Shown here one piece after another: positions 35,767-47,246 of a stretch of DNA of 64,000 bases; within the stretch, counting starts at the first letter, position 1; each line of letters starts with the position of its first letter. Source of the DNA: Telluria beijingensis. GTDB taxonomy: Bacteria > Pseudomonadota > Gammaproteobacteria > Burkholderiales > Burkholderiaceae_D. The stretch covers positions 3,491,802 through 3,555,801 of the forward strand of contig NZ_CP132480.1 of the NCBI RefSeq assembly GCF_030770395.1, read 5' to 3'. The translations under genes and the position numbers were made by a program. The notes beneath the pieces were generated by a model that saw nothing but the letters and a program-made list of their open reading frames with translations, ran no database searches and was not told the origin of the DNA.

Positions 35767-37427
35767 GGGGCCTCCTGGGGCGAGAGGGTTGCCGGCGCCA
35801 GGCCGGGGGCCGAGCCGGGGCCCGGCACGGTCGGCGCGTCCAGCACCCGGTAGATGTAGCCGCCCGGGCGATGGATGCCGTCGCTGGCGCGCGCCAGGTA
35901 GCCGAACAGCGGATTGGCCTGCACCGTCATCAGGACCGACAGCGCCAGCAGGAACAGGATCGGCGCCACTTCGGAGCGGTGCACCTTGGGCGGCTCGGTC
36001 GCGCCGCTGGCCCAGAAGGTGCGCACGCCGAAGCGCATCATCGAGATCACGGCGATCAGGCCCGAGACGATGATCAAGACCATCAGGGTCCAGCCCGATG
36101 CCGGGATGCTCGCCGCCGCGCCGTCGACCTGCGGATTGAGCAGCGCATGGAACATGCTGAACTTGGCCACGAAGCCCGACAGCGGCGGCAGGCCGGCGAT
36201 CATCAGCGCGCAGGCGGCGAAGGCCAGCGACAGGAAGGCCATCGCGGCCGGCACGCCGCGGCCGGTGGGCTCGTCGGGCGCATCCTCGACCGCGAACGCT
36301 TCCATGGTCAGCGCCAGCATCGCCGAGCGCGGGGTGCGGATGCGGTCGATCAGCTCGATCAGCAGCAGGAAGGCGGCCACCGCGACGGTGGAGCCGACCA
36401 GGTAATAGATGCCGGCCGTGACCAGCGCCGGCTGGCCGTAGCCGATCACCGCCAGCAGGGTGCCGGACGAGACGATCGCGCCATAGCCCGCCATGCGGCC
36501 GGCGGTATCGGTCGACAGCATGCCGGCGGCGCCGAACACGATGGTCGCCATGCCGCCGTACAGCAGCGCGTCGCCGCCGAAGCCGGCGGCGGCGCCCGCG
36601 CCGTCCGAGAAGATCAGCAGCCACAGGCGCAGGATGACATAGGCGCCGACCTTGGTCATCAAGACCAGCATCACCGCCACCGGCGGCGAGGCCGCGGCAT
36701 AGGTGGTGGGCAGCCAGAAGCCCAGCGGCCACATGGCGCCCTTGGTCAGGAAGGCCAGCGCCAGCACGGTCGCGCCGACCTTGAACAGGGCCAGCTCGTC
36801 GCCCGCCAGCAGCGGCACGCGCGCGGCCAGGTCGGCCATGTTCAGGGTGCCGGTGGTGGCGTAGATCAGCGCGGTGCCGAGCAGGAACAGCAGGGCTGCG
36901 GCCAGGTTGATCGCGATGTACTGCATGCTGGCGCGGATGCGCTCGGCGTTATACCCGTGCAGCACCAGGCCGTAGGAAGCGGCCAGCATCACCTCGAAGA
37001 ACACGAACAGGTTGAACAGGTCGTGGGTCAGGAAGGCGCCGTTGATCCCCATGAGCAGGAACTGGAACAGCGTGTGGTAATGCACGCCGATCCGCCCCCA
37101 GCGGGTGCGGGTGAAGTGCAGCGAGGCCAGGCCGAGCACCGCGGTGAGCAGCAGCATCAGGGCGCTCAGGCGGTCGGCCAGCAGGGCGATGCCGAACGGC
37201 GCGCTCCAGTTGGCGGCCAGGTAGATGCCCATGCCGTCCTGCCAGTGGCCGCCGTCGGTCATGAAGATCAGCGCCAGCGACGTCGCCAGCAGGCCAAGCA
37301 GCGAGGCGTAGCTGAGCCAGTACTTCAGGCGGTGCCAGCCCTGCGTCAGCGGGGCCAGGACGGCGCCTACCAGCAGAGGCAGCAATACCGGCACCAGGAT
37401 CAGGTGCTGGGTCCAGTGCAAACTCAT
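35763..37427 (-). CDS. mnhD: Mrp antiporter subunit D
   Basis: A 554-residue, roughly 14-helix member of the ND2/4/5 (proton-translocating NADH dehydrogenase-like) family. It has FQFLLMGINGAFLTHDLFNLFVFFEVMLAASYGLVL, the conserved Lys region FKVGATVLALAFLTKGAMWPLGFWLPTTYAAASPPVAVML, and AGLPPLSGFVAKF. It is one of the two ion-channel-like subunits of the antiporter. It overlaps mnhC and mnhE. Confidence 0.95.
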   Translation of the reverse strand: MSLHWTQHLILVPVLLPLLVGAVLAPLTQGWHRLKYWLSYASLLGLLATSLALIFMTDGGHWQDGMGIYLAANWSAPFGIALLADRLSALMLLLTAVLGLASLHFTRTRWGRIGVHYHTLFQFLLMGINGAFLTHDLFNLFVFFEVMLAASYGLVLHGYNAERIRASMQYIAINLAAALLFLLGTALIYATTGTLNMADLAARVPLLAGDELALFKVGATVLALAFLTKGAMWPLGFWLPTTYAAASPPVAVMLVLMTKVGAYVILRLWLLIFSDGAGAAAGFGGDALLYGGMATIVFGAAGMLSTDTAGRMAGYGAIVSSGTLLAVIGYGQPALVTAGIYYLVGSTVAVAAFLLLIELIDRIRTPRSAMLALTMEAFAVEDAPDEPTGRGVPAAMAFLSLAFAACALMIAGLPPLSGFVAKFSMFHALLNPQVDGAAASIPASGWTLMVLIIVSGLIAVISMMRFGVRTFWASGATEPPKVHRSEVAPILFLLALSVLMTVQANPLFGYLARASDGIHRPGGYIYRVLDAPTVPGPGSAPGLAPATLSPQEAP

Positions 37428-37768
37428 AATTCAGGCTCCTTGCCATCCACGTGGTCGGTGCCGGTCAGGCCGCGCGAACCGATCATCACCACCAGGTACA
37501 GCGCGGTGGTGGCGAAGCCGATCACGATCGCCGTCAGCACCAGGGCTTGCGGCAGCGGGTCGGCCAGCAGCGCCGGATTGGGCGTGCTGCCGGCGGGGGT
37601 GAGCGGCGGGGCGTCGACCCACAGGCGGCCCATGACGAAAATGAACAGGTTGACGGCATACGACATGAGCATCAGGCCGGCCAGCACCTGGAAGCTGCGC
37701 GGACGCAGGATCAGCCAGATGCCGGAGCCGAACACGATGCCGATGGCGAGCGAAATGACGAGCTCCAT
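37424..37768 (-). CDS. mnhC: Mrp antiporter subunit C
   Basis: 114 residues, NuoK-like, three helices: LVISLAIGIVFGSGIWLIL, VLAGLMLMSYAVNLFIFVMG and ALVLTAIVIGFATTALYLVVMIGSRG. The ATG shares its A with the mnhAB stop (TGATG), showing coupling. Confidence 0.94.
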   Translation of the reverse strand: MELVISLAIGIVFGSGIWLILRPRSFQVLAGLMLMSYAVNLFIFVMGRLWVDAPPLTPAGSTPNPALLADPLPQALVLTAIVIGFATTALYLVVMIGSRGLTGTDHVDGKEPEL

Positions 37769-40680
37769 CAGAAGATCTCCTTGGCGGGCGGGATGGTGGC
37801 GCGGGTGGCGTCGGCTGCCACGCGGTGGCTGCGCAGCGACTGGTGGGCCAGCGCGACCAGGGTCAGCATGGTGGAACCGACCACCACCAGGAACACGCCC
37901 AGGTCGAACATGAAGGCGCTCGGCACGTGGATCTCGGCCAGGATCGGCAGGGTCACGTGGGCGGTATGGCTGGTCAGGAACGGATAGCCGAGGAAGCAGG
38001 CGCCGAGGCCGGTGCCCACGGCGCAGGCCAGGCCCCAGGCGATCCAGCGGTGCGGCCGCAGGCGCAGGTGCGATTCGACCCAGTCGGTGCCGGCCACCAT
38101 GTACTGCACGATCAGCGCGGTGGCGAAGATCAGGCCGGCGACGAAGCCGCCGCCGGGCAGGTTATGGCCGCGCATGAAGAAGTAGGCGGCCATCACGCCC
38201 ATCACCGGCAGCAGCATGCGCAGGTACACCGCCGGAATCATCAGGTAGCCGCTCGAGGCCTGCTCGCCAGGTGTCTGGGTGACGGCCGGATCGACGTCGC
38301 TGGCCTGCTGCACGGGAATTGCGATGCTTTCGGTGGCCGGGCGGAAGCGGCGCAGCAGCGCATACACGGTCAGGGCCACGGCCGACAGCACGGTGATCTC
38401 GCCCATGGTGTCGAAGCCGCGGAAGTCGACCAGCAGCACGTTGACCACGTTCGAGCCGCCGCCTTCGGTCAGCGCGCGCAGCACGAAGAATTCGCCGATC
38501 GAGGGCGGCGGGGTGCGCACCAGGATCGCATAGCTGGCGGCGGCGATGCCGAGGCCGCCGGCGACGGCGATGAAGCTGTCGCGTCCGCGCCGGAACCAGG
38601 TGCTGGCCGGCGCCCTTTCCTTGAGGCCGGCCGGGGCGAAGCGCGGCGGCAGCCAGCGCAGGCCGAGCAGGATCAGCACCGTGGTCACGGTCTCCACCAT
38701 CAGCTGGGTCAGCGCCAGGTCGGGCGCCGACAGCCAGACGAAGGTGATCGCCGTGACGATGCCGGTGCCGCCGACCATGGCCAGCGCGACCAGGCGGTGG
38801 TACTTGGCGCTGTAGGCCGCGCCGATGGCGCAGCCGGCGCCGATGATCCACAGCACGGCGAACAGCGGGTCGAGCGAATGCACGCTCAGGGTCGGGACCG
38901 CGGGCAGCGGATCGACCAGCAGCAGCGGGACGGCCACCATGAAGGCCATCAGCACCAGCATCTGCGGCTGCAGGCGGCGGGTGCCGGTCCAGCGGATCAG
39001 GGCGCTGGCGCCGGTCGACAGCGCGAGCATGGTGCTTTCATAGGCTTGCGCGCCCTTCAGGCGGTGCAGCACCGGCACTTCGGTGCGCTCGCGCAGGTCG
39101 TGGCGGCGCAGCAGTACCCAGTACAGCAGGGCGCCCAGCACCAGCGCGGCGCCGCTCATCCCGAGCGCCAGGTTGAAGCCATGCCAGATCGCCAGGTCGT
39201 ACTCGGGCATGGCCACGCCCAGTACCGAGCCGGATGCCACCGCCAGCACGTCGCCGACCACGCGCTCGGGCATGACGCCGACCGCGATGCACAGCACCAC
39301 CAGGCACTCGACCGGGAAGCGCATCCAGCGCGCCGGCTCGTGCGGCTCCTGCGGCAGGTCTTTCGCCAGGCGGCCGAAGAACACGCTGATGAAGCGCAGC
39401 GAATAGGCGACGCTGAAGATGCCCATCGCCACCGCCACATAGGACAGGGTCCAGTCGTCGCTGCCACCCACGTGGGCGGTCTCGGCGAAGAACATCTCTT
39501 TCGACAGGAAGCCGTTGAGCAGTGGCACGCCGGCCATTGAGGCCGAGGCCACGATCGCCAGCGCGGCCGTCACCGGCATCGCTTTACGCAGGCCGCGCAG
39601 CACGCGCATGTCGCGCGTGCCCGTCTCGTGGTCGACGATGCCGACCGCCATGAACAGCGAAGCCTTGAAGATCGCGTGGTTCATGATGTGGAACACCGCC
39701 GCGACCACCGACAGCGGGGTGCCGATGCCCAGCAGGCAGGTGATCAGGCCGAGGTGGCTGATGGTCGAGTAGGCCAGCAGCCCCTTCATGTCGTTCTGGA
39801 AGATCGCGAAGAACGAGGCCAGCGCCAGGGTCGCGGCGCCGGCGCCGACGATCAGCCAGGTCCATTCCGGGGTGCCGCCCAGGGCCGGGTACAGGCGCGT
39901 GAGCAGGAACACCCCGGCCTTGACCATGGTGGCCGAGTGCAGGTAGGCCGAGACCGGCGTGGGCGCCGCCATCGCGTGCGGCAGCCAGAAGTGGAACGGG
40001 AATTGCGCGCTCTTGGTCAGTGCGCCGAGCGCGATCAGTACCAGCGCCGGCAGGTAGAGCGCGTGGGCGCGGATCTGGTCGCCGGCCGCCAGCACCGCCT
40101 CGAGCTCGTAGCTGCCGACGATGTGGCCGAGCGTGAGCACGCCGGCCAGCAGGCACAGGCCGCCGGCGGTGGTGACGGTGAAGGCCATGCGCGCGCCGCG
40201 GCGGGCGTCGTTGCTCTCCTGCCAGTAGCCGATCAGCAGGAAGGACGTGAGGCTGGTCAGTTCCCAGAACACGACCAGCTGGATCAGGTTGCCGGACAGG
40301 ACCACGCCCATCATCGAGCCCATGAAGGCCAGCATGTAGGCATAGAAGCGCGCGACCGGATCGCGCTTGGACATGTAGTAGCGCGCGTACAGGATCACCA
40401 GCAGGCCGATGCCGAGCACCATGATCGAGAACAGCCAGGCCAGGCCGTCGAGGCGGATGATGATGTCGAGGCCGAACATCGGCAGCCAGCTGTGGCGCGA
40501 CTGCAGCACCTCGCCGGCGTCCAGGCGGCCGAACTGCGAGATGGCGAAGATGAGGGCAACGAGGGTGAACGCGCCGGCCGCGATGGCGGGACGGTTGCGC
40601 GACCCATTGGGAAGGCAGGCGGAAACGAAGGCGCCGGCGAAGGGGAGAAGGACGAGCAGGATCAGTGGCAGTGAGGTCAT
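37768..40680 (-). CDS. mnhA: Mrp antiporter, fused subunits A and B
   Basis: 970 residues. Residues about 1-690 are the NuoL-like MnhA (MGVVLSGNLIQLVVFWELTSLTSFLLIGYW, KSAQFPFHFWLPHAMAAPTPVSAYLHSATMVKAGVFLL, FSTISHLGLIT-like segment). The C-terminal part includes the MnhA tail and MnhB domain (FVLRALTEGGGSNVVNVLLVDFRGFDTMGEITVL, then SGYLMIPAVYLRMLLPVMGVMAAYFFMRGHNLPGGGFVAGLI). An A/B fusion defines the group-2 (PhaAB-type) six-gene operons of proteobacteria. The operon exchanges Na+ or K+ for H+ in alkaline or saline stress. The third of three clustered ATGs is chosen because AAGGA lies eight bases before it; starts at 40686 or 40689 are possible. Confidence 0.94.
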   Translation of the reverse strand: MTSLPLILLVLLPFAGAFVSACLPNGSRNRPAIAAGAFTLVALIFAISQFGRLDAGEVLQSRHSWLPMFGLDIIIRLDGLAWLFSIMVLGIGLLVILYARYYMSKRDPVARFYAYMLAFMGSMMGVVLSGNLIQLVVFWELTSLTSFLLIGYWQESNDARRGARMAFTVTTAGGLCLLAGVLTLGHIVGSYELEAVLAAGDQIRAHALYLPALVLIALGALTKSAQFPFHFWLPHAMAAPTPVSAYLHSATMVKAGVFLLTRLYPALGGTPEWTWLIVGAGAATLALASFFAIFQNDMKGLLAYSTISHLGLITCLLGIGTPLSVVAAVFHIMNHAIFKASLFMAVGIVDHETGTRDMRVLRGLRKAMPVTAALAIVASASMAGVPLLNGFLSKEMFFAETAHVGGSDDWTLSYVAVAMGIFSVAYSLRFISVFFGRLAKDLPQEPHEPARWMRFPVECLVVLCIAVGVMPERVVGDVLAVASGSVLGVAMPEYDLAIWHGFNLALGMSGAALVLGALLYWVLLRRHDLRERTEVPVLHRLKGAQAYESTMLALSTGASALIRWTGTRRLQPQMLVLMAFMVAVPLLLVDPLPAVPTLSVHSLDPLFAVLWIIGAGCAIGAAYSAKYHRLVALAMVGGTGIVTAITFVWLSAPDLALTQLMVETVTTVLILLGLRWLPPRFAPAGLKERAPASTWFRRGRDSFIAVAGGLGIAAASYAILVRTPPPSIGEFFVLRALTEGGGSNVVNVLLVDFRGFDTMGEITVLSAVALTVYALLRRFRPATESIAIPVQQASDVDPAVTQTPGEQASSGYLMIPAVYLRMLLPVMGVMAAYFFMRGHNLPGGGFVAGLIFATALIVQYMVAGTDWVESHLRLRPHRWIAWGLACAVGTGLGACFLGYPFLTSHTAHVTLPILAEIHVPSAFMFDLGVFLVVVGSTMLTLVALAHQSLRSHRVAADATRATIPPAKEIF

Positions 40681-40740
40681 CGGCATCATCCTTCGGGGCA
40701 GTGCGACATGTAACGGCGCGCACAGAGGCGCAAGGCTATT

Positions 40741-41595
40741 TTAGGTTTGTTCATTCTGTTCTCCAGCGCGCACGAGTAATGTGTCGCATACGACTTCCTG
40801 CAGCAGGTGTTCACTGCGGCTGCCCGTCAGGAGGCGCATCAGCGCCGATTCTTCATGCAGGCCGAATACGGCCAGGTCAATACTATTATCCACTACGTGG
40901 CGCGCCAGCTGGGAAGCGGGGTCGCCTTCGCCGATCGCCGGAGTCACGCGCGCACGCGCGCCAGGGTCCAGCGCGCAGGCGTCGAGGAAGCGGATGAATG
41001 CGGCGCGCGGCGGCGCGTCGGGCGCCAATTTGTCGGCGTCATGGGCGTGGAAGGCCGTGATGCGGGCCTGCGGGAGCAGGCGCGCGGCGGTTTCCAGCGC
41101 CAGCTTCGAGGCCGGCGTGAAGTCGATCGCCACCATGATGCTGCGGTAGGGACCGCGCATGCGCTGGCGCACCACCAGCAGCGGCTGGGCCAGCGCGCGC
41201 GCCAGTTTTTCGACGGTGGAGCCGAGCAGCAGGTCGCCGAGCGTGTCATGACGCGAGGGGCCGGTGATCACGATCGCGCCCGGCATGGTGGCCGCGGTGT
41301 CTAGGATGGCAGCGGCAGTGGCGCCGCCGGCGAAGCGATGGCTGACCGTCAGCCCGCTAGCGCCGAACTCGCGCGCGAGTTCCGCGCGCGCGCCTTGCTC
41401 ACGCTCGCGCGAAGCGTCGTCGTCCATCCATTGGAGTACTTCGCCGGGCGCCTGGGGTGCTTCATGCACCGTCAAGGTCACCAGCGGAACTGAATAGGCA
41501 TCGGCCAGCTGCTTGGCGCGTTCCAGGGGCCGGTCGCAGCGGGCGCTCAGGTCCGTCGCAAGCAACAATCCGGGGGGCGTAGTGGGTTCTGGCAT
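40741..41595 (-). CDS. Tandem-domain universal stress protein
   Basis: 284 residues made of two UspA domains (about 8-140 and 148-280). The first has the ATP-binding pattern TGPSRHDTLGDLLLGSTVEKL (G-x9-G-S/T); the second has a degenerate version, FGLHEESALMRLLTGSRSEHLL. Cytoplasmic, with a role in general stress survival. It lies 60 bases upstream of mnhA in the same direction with no terminator seen, so co-expression with the antiporter is plausible. Confidence 0.9.
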   Translation of the reverse strand: MPEPTTPPGLLLATDLSARCDRPLERAKQLADAYSVPLVTLTVHEAPQAPGEVLQWMDDDASREREQGARAELAREFGASGLTVSHRFAGGATAAAILDTAATMPGAIVITGPSRHDTLGDLLLGSTVEKLARALAQPLLVVRQRMRGPYRSIMVAIDFTPASKLALETAARLLPQARITAFHAHDADKLAPDAPPRAAFIRFLDACALDPGARARVTPAIGEGDPASQLARHVVDNSIDLAVFGLHEESALMRLLTGSRSEHLLQEVVCDTLLVRAGEQNEQT

Positions 41596-41884
41596 GCGCC
41601 GCCTCGTGGAAAGTCTTCTCGGAAGGCGACACTCTACCGTAGTTGACGACCTGACTACAACGCGTTTCTTCAGTTATTTCGAATTTACTTCGTATAACTC
41701 CGGGTGCAGTGCAGCATTTTCGCGCATCGTCGGCCGGCCCGACGGGTTTTTCATCCCTTGCCGGCGACTATGAAGAAATGCCTGGCGCTGTAAAGCCAGC
41801 ACGATTGGGGGGATGAATCTCCCCTCGATTGGGTATAGGCCGGGCCAGTGCCCTTGGCCGACAATGCCCGCAAGGAGAATCTTG

Positions 41885-42973
41885 ATGAGTAAATACCTGC
41901 ATTACGGCGTGCTGGCGCTGGGGGCGTGCGCCGCCGGCGCCCAGGCGCAAACCAATGTCCAGATCTATGCCCGGCTGAACGTCTCGGCCGAATACGTGAA
42001 AGCGTCGGCCACGACCGGTGGTCCGCGCCTGAGCCAGCAGCGCGTGTCGGGTAACCGCTCGGTACTGGGCTTTCGCGGCAGCGAAGACCTGGGCGGCGGG
42101 GTCAGCGCCATCTTCCAGATCGAGGGCTCGCTCTCGCCCGATACCGGCGCGGGCGAACTGGCGCGGCGCGATACCCGGGTCGGCCTCGATGGCGCCTATG
42201 GCACGCTGTTCGCGGGTCATTGGGCGACCGCCTACAACACGTCGACGGCCAGCCTCGATCCCTTCTATCCCACCACCGCCGGCTACATGAGCATCATTAG
42301 CAACGGGGCGGCGGCGGCGGTCGACAATGTCAGCAATGTGTACTCGTTCGACCGGCGCCAGGCCAATTCGGTCCACTACTGGAGCCGCCCATGGAAGGGA
42401 CTCGGCGTGCGCCTCACCCATGGCGTGGCCGAAGAACGCCCCGCCAACGGCGCCAAGCCATCCTTGACCTCGGTCGCCGCAATCTATGAACAGGGGCCGT
42501 GGTATGCGACGCTGGCGCACGAGCGCCACCGCGCATACCAGGGGCCGGGCCACAATGACAGCGGCACCAAGCTGGCGGTCGCACGCCGCTTCGGCGATAC
42601 CCGGGTGGCGCTGCTGGCCGAACGCCTCGAGTACGAAACCGCCGCCGGCGGCCTGGATCGCAATGCCTTCTACGTCTCGGTCAGCCACCAGATGGGTGCG
42701 CATGGCGTTCGCTTCGGACTGGCGCGCGCCGGCGACGGCAAGGGGGCGAGCGGCAACCGGGTCGGCTTCGTGCGCGGCGGGGCCGACACCGGTGCCACCC
42801 ACGTCACGCTCGGCTACGACTACACGCTGTCGAAACGCACCAGCCTCTATGCCTATGTGACCCACCTCGACAACGAGGACAATGCCTCCTACGATTTCGC
42901 CATCAACAGCGTCGACGCGGCTCCCGGGGCCACCCTCAAGGGCGCCGCGCTCGGCATGCGCCACGCTTTCTGA
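41885..42973 (+). CDS. Outer-membrane porin, trimeric betaproteobacterial type
   Basis: 362 residues: signal peptide (MSKYLHYGVLALGACAAGAQAQ) and N-terminal strand TNVQIYARLNVSAEYV. The porin phrase SRLGFRGSEDLGGG is present as SVLGFRGSEDLGGGVSAIFQIE, followed by VGLDGAYGTLFAGHWATAYN (loop 3 region) and the terminal ALGMRHAF ending in Phe for BAM recognition. It belongs to the general diffusion porins of the Burkholderiales. AAGGAG precedes the ATG. The frame is open slightly upstream but without signal-peptide character. Confidence 0.95.
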   Translation: MSKYLHYGVLALGACAAGAQAQTNVQIYARLNVSAEYVKASATTGGPRLSQQRVSGNRSVLGFRGSEDLGGGVSAIFQIEGSLSPDTGAGELARRDTRVGLDGAYGTLFAGHWATAYNTSTASLDPFYPTTAGYMSIISNGAAAAVDNVSNVYSFDRRQANSVHYWSRPWKGLGVRLTHGVAEERPANGAKPSLTSVAAIYEQGPWYATLAHERHRAYQGPGHNDSGTKLAVARRFGDTRVALLAERLEYETAAGGLDRNAFYVSVSHQMGAHGVRFGLARAGDGKGASGNRVGFVRGGADTGATHVTLGYDYTLSKRTSLYAYVTHLDNEDNASYDFAINSVDAAPGATLKGAALGMRHAF

Positions 42974-43057
42974 GCCACTGCGATTGTCGGGCGTTCATCC
43001 GGGCGCTACACTTGGTCATCCTGTCGTCCGTACGGGAATTCGACCGAGGGGAAGCCG

Positions 43058-44209
43058 ATGAAAGCACTGTTGGTGGCAGTCGTAACGATGTTCCTGGCTG
43101 GCTGTACGAGCGCGCCGCGCAACGCCGATCCCGGTTTTGCCGACAGCGACATCGAGGCCCTGATGGCGCGCGGCCAGGTGGTGGGGCTGGCGCTGGCGGT
43201 GATCGACGAGGGGCAGGTGGTCAAGGTGGCGAGCTACGGCAAGCGCAATCTCGAACGCGGCCTGCCGCTGCAGCCCGACACGGTCATGTACGGCGCCTCG
43301 CTGACCAAGACCGCCTTTGCCTACATGCTGCTGCAGCTGGCGAGCGAAGGCCGGCTCGACCTCGACGCCCCACTGACGAAGCTGCTGCCCAAGCCGCTGC
43401 CCGAGTACCGGCTTGGCGAGCGCCGCGATTTCAGCGACCTGGCCGGTGACGAGCGCTGGCGCCAGCTCACCCCGCGCATCCTGCTCACGCACGCGGGCGG
43501 CTTCGCCAACTTCCGCTGGCTCGAGCCGGACGAGAAGCTGCGCTTCCACTTCAGCCCCGGCGAACGCTATGCCTATTCGGCCGAAGGCATGTACATCCTG
43601 CAGCTGATCGTCGAGCAGGGCCTGGGACTGGATGCCGGCGCCGAGATGCAGGCGCGCGTGTTCGACCGCCTGGGCATGCCCAATACCAGCATGCAGTGGC
43701 GCCCCGACTTCGCCGCCAACCTGGCCGACGGCTACACCCTCGAGGGCAAGATGGTGCCGCACGACGAGCGCGGCAGCGTCACCGCCGCCGGCTCGATGGA
43801 CACCACCATCGCCGACCAGGCGCGCCTGTGGGCGGCGCTGGTGCGCGGCGATGCGATCAGCCCCCAACTGCGCGCCGAGATGGTGCGCCCGCAACTACCG
43901 ATCACGAGCGCCGGCCAGTTCCCGACCCTGGTGTCGCGGCCCGGCGCGCCGGTGCCGCACCTGGCCGCGGGCCTGGGCGTGGTCACGTTCCGGGACCGCA
44001 GCGGGCCTGGCTGGTTCAAGGGCGGACATAACGACAGCACCGGCAATATGGCGATCTGCCTCGAGGCGCGCCGCCGCTGCGTGGTGATGCTGTCCAACGA
44101 CGTACGCGCCGAGCGCCTGTTCCCCGCCATCGCGCGCATGGCGCTGGGCGAGAACGATATGCCATGGGGCTGGGAATACGGCTGGTACGGCACGCCGCCA
44201 CGGCCCTGA
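43058..44209 (+). CDS. Serine-hydrolase lipoprotein of the beta-lactamase/PBP (class C-like) fold
   Basis: 383 residues. A lipobox LAGC (Cys16) predicts a lipid-anchored envelope protein. The SxxK motif is SLTK (Ser81, Lys84) and the third motif is KGG in GWFKGGHNDSTG. The second motif, usually Y-x-N, reads YSAEG, so the Asn is replaced by Ala. Such family members are often esterases or peptidases acting on D-amino-acid peptides rather than beta-lactamases. GAGGGG precedes the ATG. There is no obvious operon partner; a histidine kinase follows 65 bases later. Confidence 0.88.
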   Translation: MKALLVAVVTMFLAGCTSAPRNADPGFADSDIEALMARGQVVGLALAVIDEGQVVKVASYGKRNLERGLPLQPDTVMYGASLTKTAFAYMLLQLASEGRLDLDAPLTKLLPKPLPEYRLGERRDFSDLAGDERWRQLTPRILLTHAGGFANFRWLEPDEKLRFHFSPGERYAYSAEGMYILQLIVEQGLGLDAGAEMQARVFDRLGMPNTSMQWRPDFAANLADGYTLEGKMVPHDERGSVTAAGSMDTTIADQARLWAALVRGDAISPQLRAEMVRPQLPITSAGQFPTLVSRPGAPVPHLAAGLGVVTFRDRSGPGWFKGGHNDSTGNMAICLEARRRCVVMLSNDVRAERLFPAIARMALGENDMPWGWEYGWYGTPPRP

Positions 44210-44274
44210 CGAGCTTGCCAGCGGGCATTCGTGCAATCCTGACAAGCCGGGGCTGGTAGGATGGGCGCCAGCCC

Positions 44275-46259
<1,985 letters not shown>

Positions 46260-46278
<19 letters not shown>

Positions 46279-47246
46279 CGCAGGCCGATCTGCCGGCGGA
46301 TGGTGTCGAGCAGGCCCATGATCGCCAGCGTGTCGTCGTGGGTCATGGCCGGCGATTCGAGCAGGCCTTCGCGCAGGCAGCGGCCGGCCTCGATCGCCTC
46401 GTGCGCATAGCCGTTGCCGAGCCAGGGCGTGTCGATCGTGCGCGACGGGCCGTCCAGCAGGTCGACCGTGATGCGCTCGGCCATGTGGAACATGCGGTGC
46501 ATGCGCACGCTGCCGCGCGTTCCCGATACCACCAGTTCGCTCGGCGCGCGCGCCCGTAGCGAGCAGCTGCAGACCGACAGCGTGCCGCCCGCATGGCGCA
46601 TGGTGAAGGCGGTGGTCAGGTCGACGCCGGTCTCGCCCATGATGGCCTGGGCCTGCACCGTTTCGACCCGGCCCAGCAGGGCGCAGGCGATCGACAGCGG
46701 GTAGATGCCCAGGTCGAGCAGGGCGCCGCCGCCCAACGTTGGATCGTTGACCCGGTGGGCGGGGTCGGGCGTGGCCGAGAAGCCGAAGTCGGCGTGCAGC
46801 TGGGTCACCGCGCCGATCTCGCCGGACGCGATGACGCGCTGGACTTCAGCGAGCGCCGGCATGAAGCGGGTCCACATCGCCTCCATCAGGAACAGTTTTT
46901 TCGCGCGCGCCAGCGCGACCATCTCGCCCGCCTCGCGCCGGTTCATCGCGAACGGCTTTTCGCACAGCACCGCCTTGCCGGCGCGCAGGGCGAGGATGGC
47001 GTTGGCTGCGTGCATCGGGTGCGGGGTGGCGATATAGACGATGTCGATCTCGGGGCAGGCCACCAGTTCTTCGTACGAGCCGAAGGCCAGTGGCGCCTCG
47101 AAGGCGTGGGCGAAGGAGGCGGCGCCGTCGGCGCTGCGCGAGCCGACCGCCGCCAGCACGGCGTCGGGCGTGGCGCGCAGGCCGTTTGCGAAATCGCGGG
47201 CGATGCGGCCGGTGCCGAGGATGCCCCAGCGGATGACGCGGGTCAT
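46260..47246 (-). CDS. Gfo/Idh/MocA-family NAD(P)-dependent oxidoreductase
   Basis: 328 residues. The Rossmann start is WGILGTGRIARDFANGL, the catalytic-region motif CEKPFAMN (E-K-P, about 96-98) is present, and the C-terminal half has GGGALLDLGIYPLSIA. It is closest in style to the dimeric dihydrodiol/glucose-fructose or xylose dehydrogenase branch acting on sugars. It is the last gene of the beta-glucan operon, overlapping the GH9 fusion gene by four bases. The substrate is probably a sugar from that pathway; the assignment is not firm. Confidence 0.9.
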
